From NCBI RefSeq assembly GCF_003096095.1, contig NZ_CP015453.1, positions 124,001 to 188,000 on the forward strand: 64,000 nt of DNA. Reading direction: 5' to 3'. Both the position numbers and the translations under genes were made by a program. The notes beneath the pieces were generated by a model. The model was not told the origin of the DNA, did not search any database, and saw nothing but the letters and a program-made list of their open reading frames with translations. Shown piece by piece: positions 34,744 to 42,465 of this stretch (position 1 is its first letter; every line of letters starts with the position of its first letter). The stretch comes from Dietzia psychralcaliphila. GTDB taxonomy: Bacteria; Actinomycetota; Actinomycetes; Mycobacteriales; Mycobacteriaceae.

Positions 34744-34761
34744 TAGACAGACCGGTCTGTC
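34744..34761 (+). promoter_or_regulatory. McbR/CysR-like palindromic operator
   Basis: GACAGACCGGTCTGTC (34746-34761) is a perfect 16-bp palindrome. Read as TAGAC-N6-GTCTG it matches the corynebacterial McbR site TAGAC-N6-GTCTA with one change. It sits in the core-promoter spacer region upstream of the sulfite reductase gene, fitting sulfur-status repression. Confidence 0.65.
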
Positions 34762-34767
34762 GACGGC

Positions 34768-34773
34768 TACCCT
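34768..34773 (+). promoter_or_regulatory. Leaderless -10 element (TACCCT) for sulfite reductase
   Basis: TACCCT, seven bases, then ATG 34781. The palindrome above lies just upstream, so a bound repressor would cover the promoter. Confidence 0.65.
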
Positions 34774-34780
34774 CGCGGTC

Positions 34781-36475
34781 ATGACCGGTACCGAAGCCGC
34801 CCCTCGTCCCGCCCGCCCCGCGCGTGCCGCCAAGCCGCAGGGCCAGTGGAAGATCGACGGCAAGCTCACGCTCAACCACAACGAGGAGTTCAAGCTCGAG
34901 GACGACGCGCTCAACGTGCGTCAGCGCATCCTCGACACCTACTCCAAGGAGGGCTTCGCCTCCATCCCGTCCGACGACCTCTCGGGACGGATGCGCTGGT
35001 GGGGCCTGTACACCCAGCGTAAGCAGGGACTGGACGGCTCGCGCACCTCCAAGCTCGAGGCCGACGAGCTGCAGGACGAGTACTTCATGATGCGCGTCCG
35101 CACCGACGGCGGCGCCGTGACCACCGACCAGCTTCGGGTGCTGGCCGGCATCTCCACCGACTTCGCCCGCGGCACCGCGGACATCTCCGACCGGCAGAAC
35201 ATCCAGTACCACTGGATCGCCATCGAGGACGTGCCCGAGGTCTGGCAGCGGCTCGAAGATGTGGGCATCGACACCGTCGAGGCCTGCGGCGACTGCCCGC
35301 GTGTGATCCTCGGCAGCCCGGTGGCGGGCGTGGCCGAGTCGGAGATCCTGGACCCGACCCCGGTGATCGAGGAGATCAAGGCCAAGTACATCGGGACCGA
35401 GGAGTTCTCCAACCTGCCCCGCAAGTTCAAGTCCGCCATCACCGGTCACCCGAGCCTCGACGTGGTCCACGAGATCAACGACATCTCGCTGGTGGGCGTC
35501 GAGCATCCCGAGCTCGGCCCCGGCTACGACCTCTGGGTGGGCGGCGGGCTGTCCACCAACCCGCAGCTCGCCACCCGCATCGGCGTGTTCGTCCGCCAGG
35601 AGGAGGCCTCCGAGGTGTGGGCCGGCGTGGTGGGGATCTTCCGCGACTACGGCTACCGCCGCATGCGCACCCGCGCCCGGCTCAAGTTCCTCATCAAGGA
35701 CTGGGGAGCCGAGAAGTTCCGCCAGGTCCTCCAGGACGAGTACCTGGGCCGGGAGCTCCCGGACGGCCCCGCGCCCAAGCGGGGCGTCGGGTCGGGCGAC
35801 CACGTCGGGATCTTCGAGCAGAAGGACGGCCGCTACTACGTCGGCGCCGCCCCCACCGTCGGGCGCGTGGGCGGCGAGAAGCTGTCGCAGGTCGCCGACC
35901 TCGCCGAGGCCGCGGGCTCCCACCGGGTCCGCTTCACCCCGCACCAGAAGCTGCTGGTGCTGGACGTCGATCCGGACAAGGTCGAGGCGCTGGTCGAGGG
36001 GCTGGCCGCGATCGGTCTGCACGCCCGCCCGAGCTCGTTCCGCCGCGCCACCATGGCGTGCACCGGCATCGAGTTCTGCAAGCTCGCCTTTGTGGACACC
36101 AAGGACACCGCCACCGCGTTGATCGGCGAGCTCGAGCAGCGTTTCGCCGACGACGCGCCACTGCGCACGCCGCTGTCGATCCACCTCAACGGCTGCCCCA
36201 ACAGCTGTGCGCGCATCCAGACCGCCGACATCGGCCTCAAGGGCCAGCTGCTCGACGGCGACACCCCGGGCTTCCAGGTCCACCTGGGCGGCGGCCTGGC
36301 CTCGCAGGACCAGGAGTCGGGTGGGCTCGGACGCACCGTCCGCGGCCTCCGCGTGCCTTCGGCGGAGCTGCCCGACTACGTGGAGCGCGTGATCCGCAAG
36401 TACGTGGAGACCGGTGAGAACGGCGAGACCTTTGCCGAGTGGGCACACCGGGTGGATGAGGAGGTGCTCGTATGA
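34781..36475 (+). CDS. sir: Ferredoxin-dependent sulfite reductase (NirA/SirA type)
   Basis: Reduces sulfite to sulfide in cysteine synthesis, using ferredoxin, siroheme and a 4Fe-4S cluster. The 564-residue enzyme shows the repeated nitrite/sulfite reductase fold, with cluster and siroheme Cys in CTGIEFC (~residue 425) and NGCPNSC (~470), and the siroheme-binding arginines around RTRARLKFL. It is the first gene of a coupled cluster (its stop overlaps CysH as ATGA) with siroheme genes further down. Nitrite reductase is the alternative reading; the CysH neighbour and the sulfur-type operator favour sulfite. Expression is likely controlled through the palindrome at 34746-34761. Confidence 0.93.
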   Translation: MTGTEAAPRPARPARAAKPQGQWKIDGKLTLNHNEEFKLEDDALNVRQRILDTYSKEGFASIPSDDLSGRMRWWGLYTQRKQGLDGSRTSKLEADELQDEYFMMRVRTDGGAVTTDQLRVLAGISTDFARGTADISDRQNIQYHWIAIEDVPEVWQRLEDVGIDTVEACGDCPRVILGSPVAGVAESEILDPTPVIEEIKAKYIGTEEFSNLPRKFKSAITGHPSLDVVHEINDISLVGVEHPELGPGYDLWVGGGLSTNPQLATRIGVFVRQEEASEVWAGVVGIFRDYGYRRMRTRARLKFLIKDWGAEKFRQVLQDEYLGRELPDGPAPKRGVGSGDHVGIFEQKDGRYYVGAAPTVGRVGGEKLSQVADLAEAAGSHRVRFTPHQKLLVLDVDPDKVEALVEGLAAIGLHARPSSFRRATMACTGIEFCKLAFVDTKDTATALIGELEQRFADDAPLRTPLSIHLNGCPNSCARIQTADIGLKGQLLDGDTPGFQVHLGGGLASQDQESGGLGRTVRGLRVPSAELPDYVERVIRKYVETGENGETFAEWAHRVDEEVLV

Positions 36476-37254
36476 CAGCTGTAGCCCTTGACCTGCTGCC
36501 CCGCAGCACGGTCCTGACCCCCGGCCCCGGCCGGCGCCGGACCACCGAGGAGCTCAAGGCCATCGCCGACGACGCGGCCCGCCGCTTCGACGACCGCGGC
36601 CTCTACGGCCACCACGGCGAGATCGACCCCGGCGAGGTCCTGGCCTGGGCGGGCGAGACCTTCGGCGATGCTCTGGCCGTGGCCTGCTCCATGGCCAATA
36701 CCGTGGTGCCGGAGATGACCGCGCAGTACGCCCCCGGCGTGGACGTGCTCTTCCTCGACACCAGCTACCACTTCTCCGAGACCATCGGCGTCCGCGATGC
36801 ACTCGCGTCCACGCCTGGCCTGAACGTGGTGGACGTGCGCAGCCCCGCGAGCCGTGAGGAGCACGAGGCGGCGCTCGGCCCCCGGCCCTTCGAGACCAAC
36901 CCGGAGCTGTGCTGCCGTCTGCGCAAGGTGGAGCCGTTGGACGCCGCCCTGTCCGGGTACGAGGCGTGGATCACCGGTCTTCGCCGGGTGGACACCGACC
37001 ACCGTGCCGGTGCGGCGATCGTGGAGTGGGACGCCAAGCACTCGATGATCAAGATCAACCCGCTCGTGGCGTGGACCCTGGAGCGGGTCCACACCTATGC
37101 CGCCGAGCACGGGTGCCTGCTCAATCCACTACTCGACGACGGGTACCCGTCGATAGGCTGTGAGCCGTGCACCCACCGAGTCGAAGCCGGGGCCGATCCG
37201 CGCTCCGGTCGCTGGGCCGGTTCCTCCAAGACCGAGTGCGGCATCCACCTGTGA
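36472..37254 (+). CDS. cysH: Assimilatory (phospho)adenylyl-sulfate reductase
   Basis: Converts APS/PAPS to sulfite with thioredoxin. The 260-residue protein has the Fe-S type layout CC (ELCCRLRKVEPLDAAL, residue ~150) and C-x-x-C (GCEPCTH, ~230) binding a 4Fe-4S cluster, plus the C-terminal catalytic Cys in KTECGIHL at its very end. The presence of the Cys pairs indicates the APS-using class rather than the cluster-free PAPS class. The ATG overlaps the sulfite reductase stop and the stop overlaps the next GTG, so three genes are translationally coupled. ATP sulfurylase is not in this window. Confidence 0.93.
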   Translation: MTAVALDLLPRSTVLTPGPGRRRTTEELKAIADDAARRFDDRGLYGHHGEIDPGEVLAWAGETFGDALAVACSMANTVVPEMTAQYAPGVDVLFLDTSYHFSETIGVRDALASTPGLNVVDVRSPASREEHEAALGPRPFETNPELCCRLRKVEPLDAALSGYEAWITGLRRVDTDHRAGAAIVEWDAKHSMIKINPLVAWTLERVHTYAAEHGCLLNPLLDDGYPSIGCEPCTHRVEAGADPRSGRWAGSSKTECGIHL

Positions 37255-38147
37255 CGATCGCGTTCGCGGACGCCACTCCCGCCGCCACTCCCGCCGCCGC
37301 TCCGCCGGCGGCGCCCGCGCTGGACGGCCTGCCCCTGACGGTGGGGCTGTCCGCGCGCGAGGTGTTGGTGGTGGGCGCGGGCCCCGTCTCGGTCCGCCGC
37401 GCCGAGACCTTCCTCGAAGCCGGGGCGGTGATCCGGGTGGTGGCTCCTCGCGTCGACCCCGCGATGGCCGCCCTCGCGGCGCGGGCGGGTGACCACGTCG
37501 TCGTCGTCACCAGGAACTTCGTCCCCGCCGACCTGGACACTCCCTGGATGGTGCACGTCGCCACCGGCGACCCGGTGGTCGACGCCGAGGTGGCCACGTT
37601 GTGCGAGCAGCGGCGGATCTGGTGCGTGGCCGCCGGCGACGCCGCACTCGGCTCGGCCCGGGTCCCCGCGCGCACCGCGGTGGCGACGCCCGCCGGACTG
37701 GTTCGGATCGCCGTGGACTCCTCGGACCCACGTCGGTCGGTCCGCGTGGGGCGGCACGTGGCGAGGTCCCTGGCCACCGCGCCGGCGGGATTGCGCGCCC
37801 GGCGCCGCCCCGAGGCGGGCTGGCTGGTCCTGGTCGGCGGGAGCGGTGACGGCGACCTGCTCACCGTCCGCGCCCGGCGCTTCATCCACGCCGCGGATGT
37901 GCTGGTGGTGGACGGTGCGGCCGATCCGGGGCTGCTGGCGGAGATCGATGACGACGTCGAGGTGATCGAGGTCGGGTCGACCCTGCCCGTCGACGCGGTC
38001 GCGCGGGTGGTGGCCGCCCGGTGCGCCGCCGGACACGGGGTCGTGCGGATCGTCGCGGCCGAGACGCTGGCGGATCGGGCCGGCGAACTCCGGGCCGCCG
38101 GGGTGGAGTTCGAGATCGTCCCCGGTGTGATCGACGGCGGGGCCTGA
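37251..38147 (+). CDS. Siroheme-synthase-like protein: precorrin-2 dehydrogenase domain plus truncated methyltransferase-like tail
   Basis: 298 residues beginning at GTG 37251 (GTGA overlap with cysH). An Ala/Pro-rich lead (12-bp repeat) is followed by a Rossmann domain (VLVVGAGPVSVRRAETFLEAGA, ~residue 40-150) like the CysG/MET8 NAD-dependent dehydrogenase that makes sirohydrochlorin. The last ~110 residues (LVLVGGSGDGDLLTVRARRFIHAADVLVV... to GVEFEIVPGV) resemble the first half of uroporphyrinogen-III methyltransferase, but the GGDPFVFGR-type segment reads AAETLADRAG and the second half is absent. The methylase part cannot be functional as it stands. With the CbiX-type chelatase nearby it would complete siroheme only if another gene supplies the methylation. 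Confidence 0.8.
   Translation: MTIAFADATPAATPAAAPPAAPALDGLPLTVGLSAREVLVVGAGPVSVRRAETFLEAGAVIRVVAPRVDPAMAALAARAGDHVVVVTRNFVPADLDTPWMVHVATGDPVVDAEVATLCEQRRIWCVAAGDAALGSARVPARTAVATPAGLVRIAVDSSDPRRSVRVGRHVARSLATAPAGLRARRRPEAGWLVLVGGSGDGDLLTVRARRFIHAADVLVVDGAADPGLLAEIDDDVEVIEVGSTLPVDAVARVVAARCAAGHGVVRIVAAETLADRAGELRAAGVEFEIVPGVIDGGA
37272..37307. repeat. 12-bp GC-rich repeat in the siroheme gene N-terminus
   Basis: GCCACTCCCGCC occurs twice (37272-37283, 37284-37295) with a third degenerate copy. It encodes an Ala/Thr/Pro repeat before the Rossmann domain. Confidence 0.75.
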
Positions 38148-38198
38148 GCCGCCGCCCGCTCCGTACCGCCGCCGGCTCCGTACCGCCGCCCGCGCCGT
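38148..38198. repeat. 17-bp tandem repeat after the siroheme gene
   Basis: Three copies of ACCGCCGCCGGCTCCGT or one-to-three-base variants (38148-38164, 38165-38181, 38182-38198) fill the gap right after the TGA. Confidence 0.8.
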
Positions 38199-38214
38199 GC
38201 GGTAGAAGGGTGTG

Positions 38215-38475
38215 ATGAAGGAGTTCACCCTGGACCACGCCGGAACACGGCTGACCGTCGAATTCGACCAGTCGATGCTGTTCTACTACCGCGCGCGTCT
38301 GATCGTCGGTGATGCCACGGCGGACGAGCGTCCCATCTTCATGGGTTCGGTCATGCTGCGGTCCGCCGACCCCGCCCTCAGGGTCGAGGCGGTGGTCGGG
38401 TGGTGGGGGCCGAAGAAGGCGGTACTGCATGACGAGGCGCGCGATCAGTCCGTCAGCTTCACCCGGAGTCGTTGA
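38215..38475 (+). CDS. Small soluble protein of unknown function
   Basis: 86 residues from ATG 38215 (GTG 38212 is also in frame), behind AGAAGGG. The sequence MKEFTLDHAGTRLTVEFDQS... is a beta-rich, charged little protein with WWGPKKAVLHDE in its second half. I recognise no family. It sits between the siroheme gene and the acyltransferase, and nothing in its sequence links it to sulfur metabolism. Codon usage fits the region. Confidence 0.5.
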   Translation: MKEFTLDHAGTRLTVEFDQSMLFYYRARLIVGDATADERPIFMGSVMLRSADPALRVEAVVGWWGPKKAVLHDEARDQSVSFTRSR

Positions 38476-38521
38476 CCCGGAGACCGGGGACCAGACGAAC
38501 TCGGGTCCGGGACCCTGGCTG

Positions 38522-39349
38522 TCAGTACACCTCGCTCCAGGCGTCGGTGAGGGCGTCGTCGATACCGTCCCGCACCGCGTACCTCACCTCGTCGATCGAC
38601 GGCGCGGATCCGGGGCCCTCCCATAGCGCGAGCGGACCGGCGGCCACCACCGGGCGGCGCGGGGGCAGCCGGGCGTGTTCCCGACCGCGGTAGACGATCC
38701 CGATCGGCAGGACCGCCACCCGGTCACCCGCCTCGCGGACCCCGCGGACCATCTGGCCCACACCCTTCTTGACCGATTCCGGCCGCAGCGTGCGCAGATC
38801 GTCCGCCGAGGAGTTGGTGCCCTCCACGAACGTCAGTACCACCCCGCCGGAGACCAGTCGGTCCACGCACAGGTCGATGAGCCGTGCCGCCGCCGCGTCG
38901 TGCACCGCGCGGGCGGTGCCCTCGTAGTTCTTGGCCCGGAACACCGGGACGGTGCCCGTGTACTCGAACACCGGCCGAAGCGGCCCGCGGAAGAGCGGGT
39001 CCTTGGTGAGGCCGGTACCGGAGGCGAGGAACCGGACGCGCTCGTCGAACACGGCGGACGCCAACACGAACGGGTCGTGCGCGGACGGGTGGTTGGCGGC
39101 CACGATGATCCCCACCCCCGCGTCGTGGAGACGGTGCACCTCGTCCACGGTCTCGGGCCGGATCCGCAACTCGGGTGCGTACAGGGCGCCGACGAAGGCC
39201 AGCAGGGGATGGGTGAAGCCGTCCCGCCGACGGCCGGGTCCGTAGAAGTCGTAGACCGCCTCGTAGTTGGTCAGCGTCACCTCCGGCCGCGCGCGGCGCC
39301 GCCGGCCCGGTACGAGGGCCCGCCCGCCACGCCCGGCTCCTGCGTTCAT
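38522..39349 (-). CDS. 1-acyl-glycerol-3-phosphate acyltransferase-like (PlsC) protein
   Basis: A 275-residue acyltransferase of the AGPAT/PlsC superfamily acting on lysophosphatidate-type acceptors. Motif I NHPSAHDPF (H-x4-D, residue ~95), motif II region FEYTGTVPVFRAKNYEG, motif III FVEGTNSSADDLRTL (~175, E-G-T) and motif IV region RVAVLPIGIVY. The first ~20 residues are basic and Gly/Arg-rich. It is divergent from the CbiX-type gene (58-bp gap), so its place in the sulfur cluster is probably accidental. ATG 39349 is supported by a G-rich site just upstream; a different acyltransferase substrate is possible. Confidence 0.82.
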   Translation of the reverse strand: MNAGAGRGGRALVPGRRRRARPEVTLTNYEAVYDFYGPGRRRDGFTHPLLAFVGALYAPELRIRPETVDEVHRLHDAGVGIIVAANHPSAHDPFVLASAVFDERVRFLASGTGLTKDPLFRGPLRPVFEYTGTVPVFRAKNYEGTARAVHDAAAARLIDLCVDRLVSGGVVLTFVEGTNSSADDLRTLRPESVKKGVGQMVRGVREAGDRVAVLPIGIVYRGREHARLPPRRPVVAAGPLALWEGPGSAPSIDEVRYAVRDGIDDALTDAWSEVY

Positions 39350-39395
39350 CCCCCCAGTCTCGCCGAGCGACCGGGGCGATGCATCCGGAATCCGG

Positions 39396-39401
39396 CATGC
39401 T
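39396..39401 (+). promoter_or_regulatory. Possible leaderless -10 element (CATGCT) for the chelatase gene
   Basis: CATGCT, six bases, then ATG 39408. It deviates from TAnnnT at the first base. Confidence 0.35.
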
Positions 39402-39407
39402 CGGAGT

Positions 39408-40136
39408 ATGACCACGAACGCGCCCCCCGCCGAACCCGGTCCGGAGAAGCCCCGCCTGCTGCTGGTGGCACACGGGACCCGCTCGTCGACGGGCCGCCGG
39501 GAGCTGGGCCGGGTCCTGGTGGAGACCCGCAAGAAACTCGACGGGGTCGACTGCCGGCTGGCCTGGGTCGACGTCCAGGCGCCGGGCCCGGACCGCATCC
39601 TCGCCGACGCGGCCCCCACGGTCGTGGTCCCGGCCTTCCTTGCCCGCGGATTCCACGTCACCGAGGACGTCGAGGGAGCATGCCGGCGCGCGCCCGGCCC
39701 GGTCGCTCTGGCGCCCCACGTGGGTGCCGAACCGGAGATCGTGCGCGCTCTGGTCCAGCGGCTCGCCGAGGCCGGAGCGGTCGGGGCGTTCGGCGCCGAC
39801 GCGGTGGTCCTGGGGGCGGCGGGCAGCCGGGACGAGTCCTCGCAGGCCGAGACGCGGGCCCTGGCCGCGAGCCTCGGACGGTTGCTGCGCGTGCCGGCGA
39901 CCGCGGGGTTCGCCTCTGCGGCCAGTCCGACCGTCACCGAGGCGATCGCCGGGTTCAGGGAACAGGGGCATCGCCGGGTGGCCGTGGCGACCCACCTGCT
40001 GGCTCCCGGGTTCTTCGCGGACCGGCTCGCGGCGGCCGGTGCGGACGTGACCTCCCCGCCGCTCGGCGCGAACCCGGAGATAGTTGATCTGATCGTCCGT
40101 TTATACCTGGAGAATTCGGCGGGATTAATCCGCTGA
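39408..40136 (+). CDS. CbiX/SirB-type sirohydrochlorin ferrochelatase
   Basis: Inserts Fe2+ (or Co2+) into sirohydrochlorin, the last step to siroheme. 242 residues with the CbiX tandem-like pattern: LLLVAHGTRSS (metal His, residue ~20), VVVPAFLARGFHVTEDV (second His, ~82) and VAVATHLLAPGFFADRL (~200). It pairs functionally with the CysG-like gene, whose own chelatase and methylase portions are incomplete, and serves the sulfite reductase upstream. It is separated from that cluster by the divergent acyltransferase but carries its own promoter-like hexamer. Cobalt chelation for cobalamin is the alternative role. Confidence 0.85.
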   Translation: MTTNAPPAEPGPEKPRLLLVAHGTRSSTGRRELGRVLVETRKKLDGVDCRLAWVDVQAPGPDRILADAAPTVVVPAFLARGFHVTEDVEGACRRAPGPVALAPHVGAEPEIVRALVQRLAEAGAVGAFGADAVVLGAAGSRDESSQAETRALAASLGRLLRVPATAGFASAASPTVTEAIAGFREQGHRRVAVATHLLAPGFFADRLAAAGADVTSPPLGANPEIVDLIVRLYLENSAGLIR

Positions 40137-40226
40137 CCGGCCCGTCTGCTCTCGAATCGCAAACGCTCAGGGCATTATCAACAATGGCCGACAAATGTGA
40201 CCAGGCCTAATTTCCCAAAGCTGGTG

Positions 40227-40249
40227 CATAATGTTGTCCAGTAGTGGAC
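40227..40249 (+). promoter_or_regulatory. lsr2 promoter -10 with a small hairpin
   Basis: CATAAT (40227-40232) with TTTCCC about 16 bp upstream looks like a promoter. GTCCA-GTAG-TGGAC (40236-40249) forms a hairpin in the leader ahead of the AGGGAG site for ATG 40271. Confidence 0.45.
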
Positions 40250-40270
40250 GCGACTAGCTAGGGAGTAACA

Positions 40271-40609
40271 ATGGCTCAGCAATTCCAGGTCAGGTACATC
40301 GACGACATCGACGGAACGGAACTGGGCGAAGAGGCCAATTCCATCTCGTTCGCGTTCGATGGCAAGGAATACTCCATCGACCTCAGTGATGAGAATGCAG
40401 AGGCGTTCCGCGAGGTCATGGCCCCGTACATCGACGCCGGTCACCGAGTGACCGGCAGCAAGAGCAAGCCGGCGCGTAAGGCCGCGGCCAAGTCCGCCTC
40501 GGGCGATACCAAGGCCATTCGTGAATGGGCGCGGGAAAACGGCTTCGACGTCTCCGATCGCGGCCGCATCCCGGCCGACGTGATGGAGGCGTACGCCGCC
40601 GCGAACTGA
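40271..40609 (+). CDS. lsr2: Lsr2 nucleoid-associated protein (H-NS analogue)
   Basis: 112-residue DNA-bridging silencer of AT-rich DNA. The N-terminal dimerisation half (residues ~1-60) starts [20 protein letters not shown]. The C-terminal half contains the AT-hook-like core DRGRIPADV near residue 98 (RGR inserts into the minor groove) after a Lys/Ala linker. AGGGAG precedes ATG 40271. It has its own AT-rich promoter and a strong terminator, so it is monocistronic. The phased repeat array starting about 70 bp downstream invites a functional link, but the array is GC-rich, unlike known Lsr2 targets. Confidence 0.95.
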   Translation: MAQQFQVRYIDDIDGTELGEEANSISFAFDGKEYSIDLSDENAEAFREVMAPYIDAGHRVTGSKSKPARKAAAKSASGDTKAIREWARENGFDVSDRGRIPADVMEAYAAAN

Positions 40610-40620
40610 CCGAAGTCGCG

Positions 40621-40655
40621 AGGGCCCGCATCCCCGGGGACGGGGTGCGGGCCCT
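40621..40655 (+). terminator. lsr2 terminator
   Basis: Arms AGGGCCCGCA(T)CCCC and GGGGTGCGGGCCCT pair with one bulged T, starting 11 bp past the lsr2 stop. Confidence 0.85.
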
Positions 40656-40678
40656 TCCGTCTATTCGCAGGCCGCCCA

Positions 40679-40861
40679 GGTTGGCGGACCCCCCGCCGGT
40701 CGGCGCATAAGCCCATCCCGGTTGGCGGACGGGCCTCTCTCGGTTGGCGGACAGCCCGCGGCGATTGGCGGACGAGCACACCCGGTCGGCGGACGGAATT
40801 CGCGACTATCGGCCGTGAACCCGCGACAATTGTCCGCCGGTTATCGCCGTGTGTCCGCCAC
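40679..40861. repeat. Phased array of a TTGGCGGAC motif, ~21-bp period
   Basis: The nonamer TTGGCGGAC or a close variant begins at 40681, 40700 (degenerate), 40722, 40744, 40765 and 40786; steps are 19, 22, 22, 21 and 21 bp. Inverted copies GTCCGCCGG (40832) and GTCCGCCAC (40853) are 21 bp apart. All copies therefore face nearly the same side of the helix. Flanking bases are unrelated. The whole 40610-40915 gap holds the lsr2 terminator and this array and no credible gene. Confidence 0.85.
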
Positions 40862-40915
40862 GACGCCGGGCACGAGACTCTGGGCACGAGACCCCGGGTG
40901 CAGGTCCCCGAACTC

Positions 40916-41605
40916 TCAGAGCTGCGTGATCGGCTCATCCAGATGGGGGAGGACCCCGGCCACGAGGCCCGCGCGGATACCCGCGTAGTTCGCGCCCCGC
41001 AGCGGGGCCATCTCCGCCGCCACGGCCACCGCGCGGTCCAGCACCGCGTCGGCCGCGGCGGCCTCGTGGACGATCCCGGCCTCGACCGCATCGGCCGCCG
41101 GGTATCGCTTGGAGGTGAGCATCGCCGTGCTCGCCACCGACGGGATGAGCCGGGTGGTGATGAGGGCGTTCATGCCCGGGGGGAACGGCATGCCGAGCTG
41201 TGCCTCCGGCAGGTTCCAGAAGCCGCGGTCGGCGCGCATGACGCGGTGATCGTGGGACAGGGCCAGCATGGCGCCGGCGCCGAAGGCGTGTCCGTTGACC
41301 GCCGCCACCGTCGGCAGTTCGAGTCGAAGGACCCGGGCGAACAACCGCTGGGCCCGCGAGACGTAGGCGGGCAGGCCGGCGGGATCTGAGGCGACCACCG
41401 ACAGGTCGAGCCCGTTGGAGTAGAACTTCCCCGCCCCGGTCGTGACCAGAGCAGCCGGCCCCTCGGTCGCCTCGACCTCGTCGAGAGAGGCGTCGAGGGA
41501 GTCCAGGAACTCCGGGGAGAAGGCGTTGTCAGGGGCATCGGCCGGGTCCGCCGGCTCGGAGAATCGCAGGACGAAGACGGACTCGTGACGGCTCAGAGTG
41601 GGCAT
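40916..41605 (-). CDS. Enoyl-CoA hydratase/isomerase-family protein
   Basis: A 229-residue crotonase-fold protein. The oxyanion-hole loops are at GAGKFYSNGLDLS (~residue 60) and NGHAFGAGAMLALSHDHRVM (~105). The usual catalytic Glu positions read WNLPEAQLGMPFPPGM, with Glu in PEAQLGM suggesting isomerase- or hydratase-like chemistry on an acyl-CoA. ATG 41605 lies seven bases after TACGCT on the minus strand, so it is probably leaderless. It is a single gene divergent from the TetR/thioesterase cluster, which also handles CoA thioesters; a functional link is possible. Confidence 0.82.
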   Translation of the reverse strand: MPTLSRHESVFVLRFSEPADPADAPDNAFSPEFLDSLDASLDEVEATEGPAALVTTGAGKFYSNGLDLSVVASDPAGLPAYVSRAQRLFARVLRLELPTVAAVNGHAFGAGAMLALSHDHRVMRADRGFWNLPEAQLGMPFPPGMNALITTRLIPSVASTAMLTSKRYPAADAVEAGIVHEAAAADAVLDRAVAVAAEMAPLRGANYAGIRAGLVAGVLPHLDEPITQL

Positions 41606-41612
41606 GCGCTTC

Positions 41613-41618
41613 AGCGTA
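41613..41618 (-). promoter_or_regulatory. Leaderless -10 element (TACGCT) for the crotonase gene
   Basis: TACGCT on the minus strand, seven bases, then ATG 41605. Confidence 0.55.
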
Positions 41619-41774
41619 GAGCCTCGAGAACACCGTCACGGCAGGTGGGACACCGTTGTCACGGCGTCCGCCGCATACCGGGACGCAGTGGGGAAGTCGT
41701 GGTGATGCCGGTGGGATGACACCGTTCCGGTGGACACGCCATGGCGTTGTGACGCGGTGGTCACGTCGTCGTGG

Positions 41775-41780
41775 TACCCT
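41775..41780 (+). promoter_or_regulatory. Leaderless -10 element (TACCCT) for the TetR-thioesterase operon
   Basis: TACCCT, six bases, then GTG 41787. This promoter would drive the tightly packed genes up to 45120. Confidence 0.6.
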
Positions 41781-41786
41781 GCCTGG

Positions 41787-42461
41787 GTGACCCGATCCCC
41801 CTCCCGTGCCGCCACCGGCGCCCCACCCCACGCCCAGTACGACGAGGCCCTACGGCTGGGGATCCTCGAGGAGGCCACGCGCAGGCTCCGGGGCGCGGCG
41901 CCGGAGAAGCTCGGACTGCGGCCGTTGGCCGCCTCGCAGGGCACCTCCACCACGGCCATCTACACGATGTTCGGGGGCAAGTCCGGACTGCTGGCGGCGG
42001 TCGCCGACGAAGCGGATCGCAGACTCGCCGAAGCCCTGCGCGAGTCGCTGCGCCACGACAGCGTCGAGACCGACATGCGCTCCCTGTGCCGCGCCTACCG
42101 TCGGTGGGCCCTGGACAACGAGGGCCTGTACGGGCTCGTGGTGGGGGAACCCGTCCGCTCCCCCCGCGTCGCCGCCGACCGCCGCGACCCGCAGTGGCGG
42201 GAACCGCTGCTGGAGGTCGTCGACGCGCTGGTGGACGAGGGGGTCTTCCGGGCCGCGGACGTGCACGAGGCGGCCACCGCGATCTGGGCGTCACTGCACG
42301 GGGTCGTGTCGCTGGAACTCAGCGTGTGGCGGGAGTCGCCGAGCGCCGAGCAGTACTTCGAGACGCAGCTCGCGGCCATCCTGCGGTCCTGGGCCGCCAG
42401 CGGCGCCCGCGGGGCCACGGCCGTCGGGCCCGCGTCCTCTTCTATCGGAATGGTGGGCTGA
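41787..42461 (+). CDS. TetR-family regulator
   Basis: 224 residues. The DNA-binding helices span ~23-62 (GILEEATRRLRG, then GLRPLAASQGTSTTAIYTMFGGKSGLL). The C-terminal part resembles TetR_C domains with a WRxP-type segment (DPQWREPLLEVVDALVDEG). GTG 41787 is six bases after TACCCT. It is the first gene of a run of five with gaps or overlaps of 4 bp or less, so it probably regulates its own operon (thioesterase, MDMPI-family protein, two fluoride channels). The ligand is not inferable; an acyl-CoA would fit the thioesterase. Confidence 0.85.
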   Translation: MTRSPSRAATGAPPHAQYDEALRLGILEEATRRLRGAAPEKLGLRPLAASQGTSTTAIYTMFGGKSGLLAAVADEADRRLAEALRESLRHDSVETDMRSLCRAYRRWALDNEGLYGLVVGEPVRSPRVAADRRDPQWREPLLEVVDALVDEGVFRAADVHEAATAIWASLHGVVSLELSVWRESPSAEQYFETQLAAILRSWAASGARGATAVGPASSSIGMVG

Positions 42462-42465
42462 GCTC

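Noticed and set aside
40679-40861. CRISPR-like array
   Set aside because: The conserved core is only 9 bases with 10-13-base spacers, copies occur in both orientations and no cas gene is present.
40416-41091. Minus-strand open frames reading through the phased repeat (VRQP/SAN-type heptads)
   Set aside because: A 21-bp period keeps any frame open. The frames run antisense into lsr2 and the crotonase gene, and no start with a ribosome-binding site is seen.
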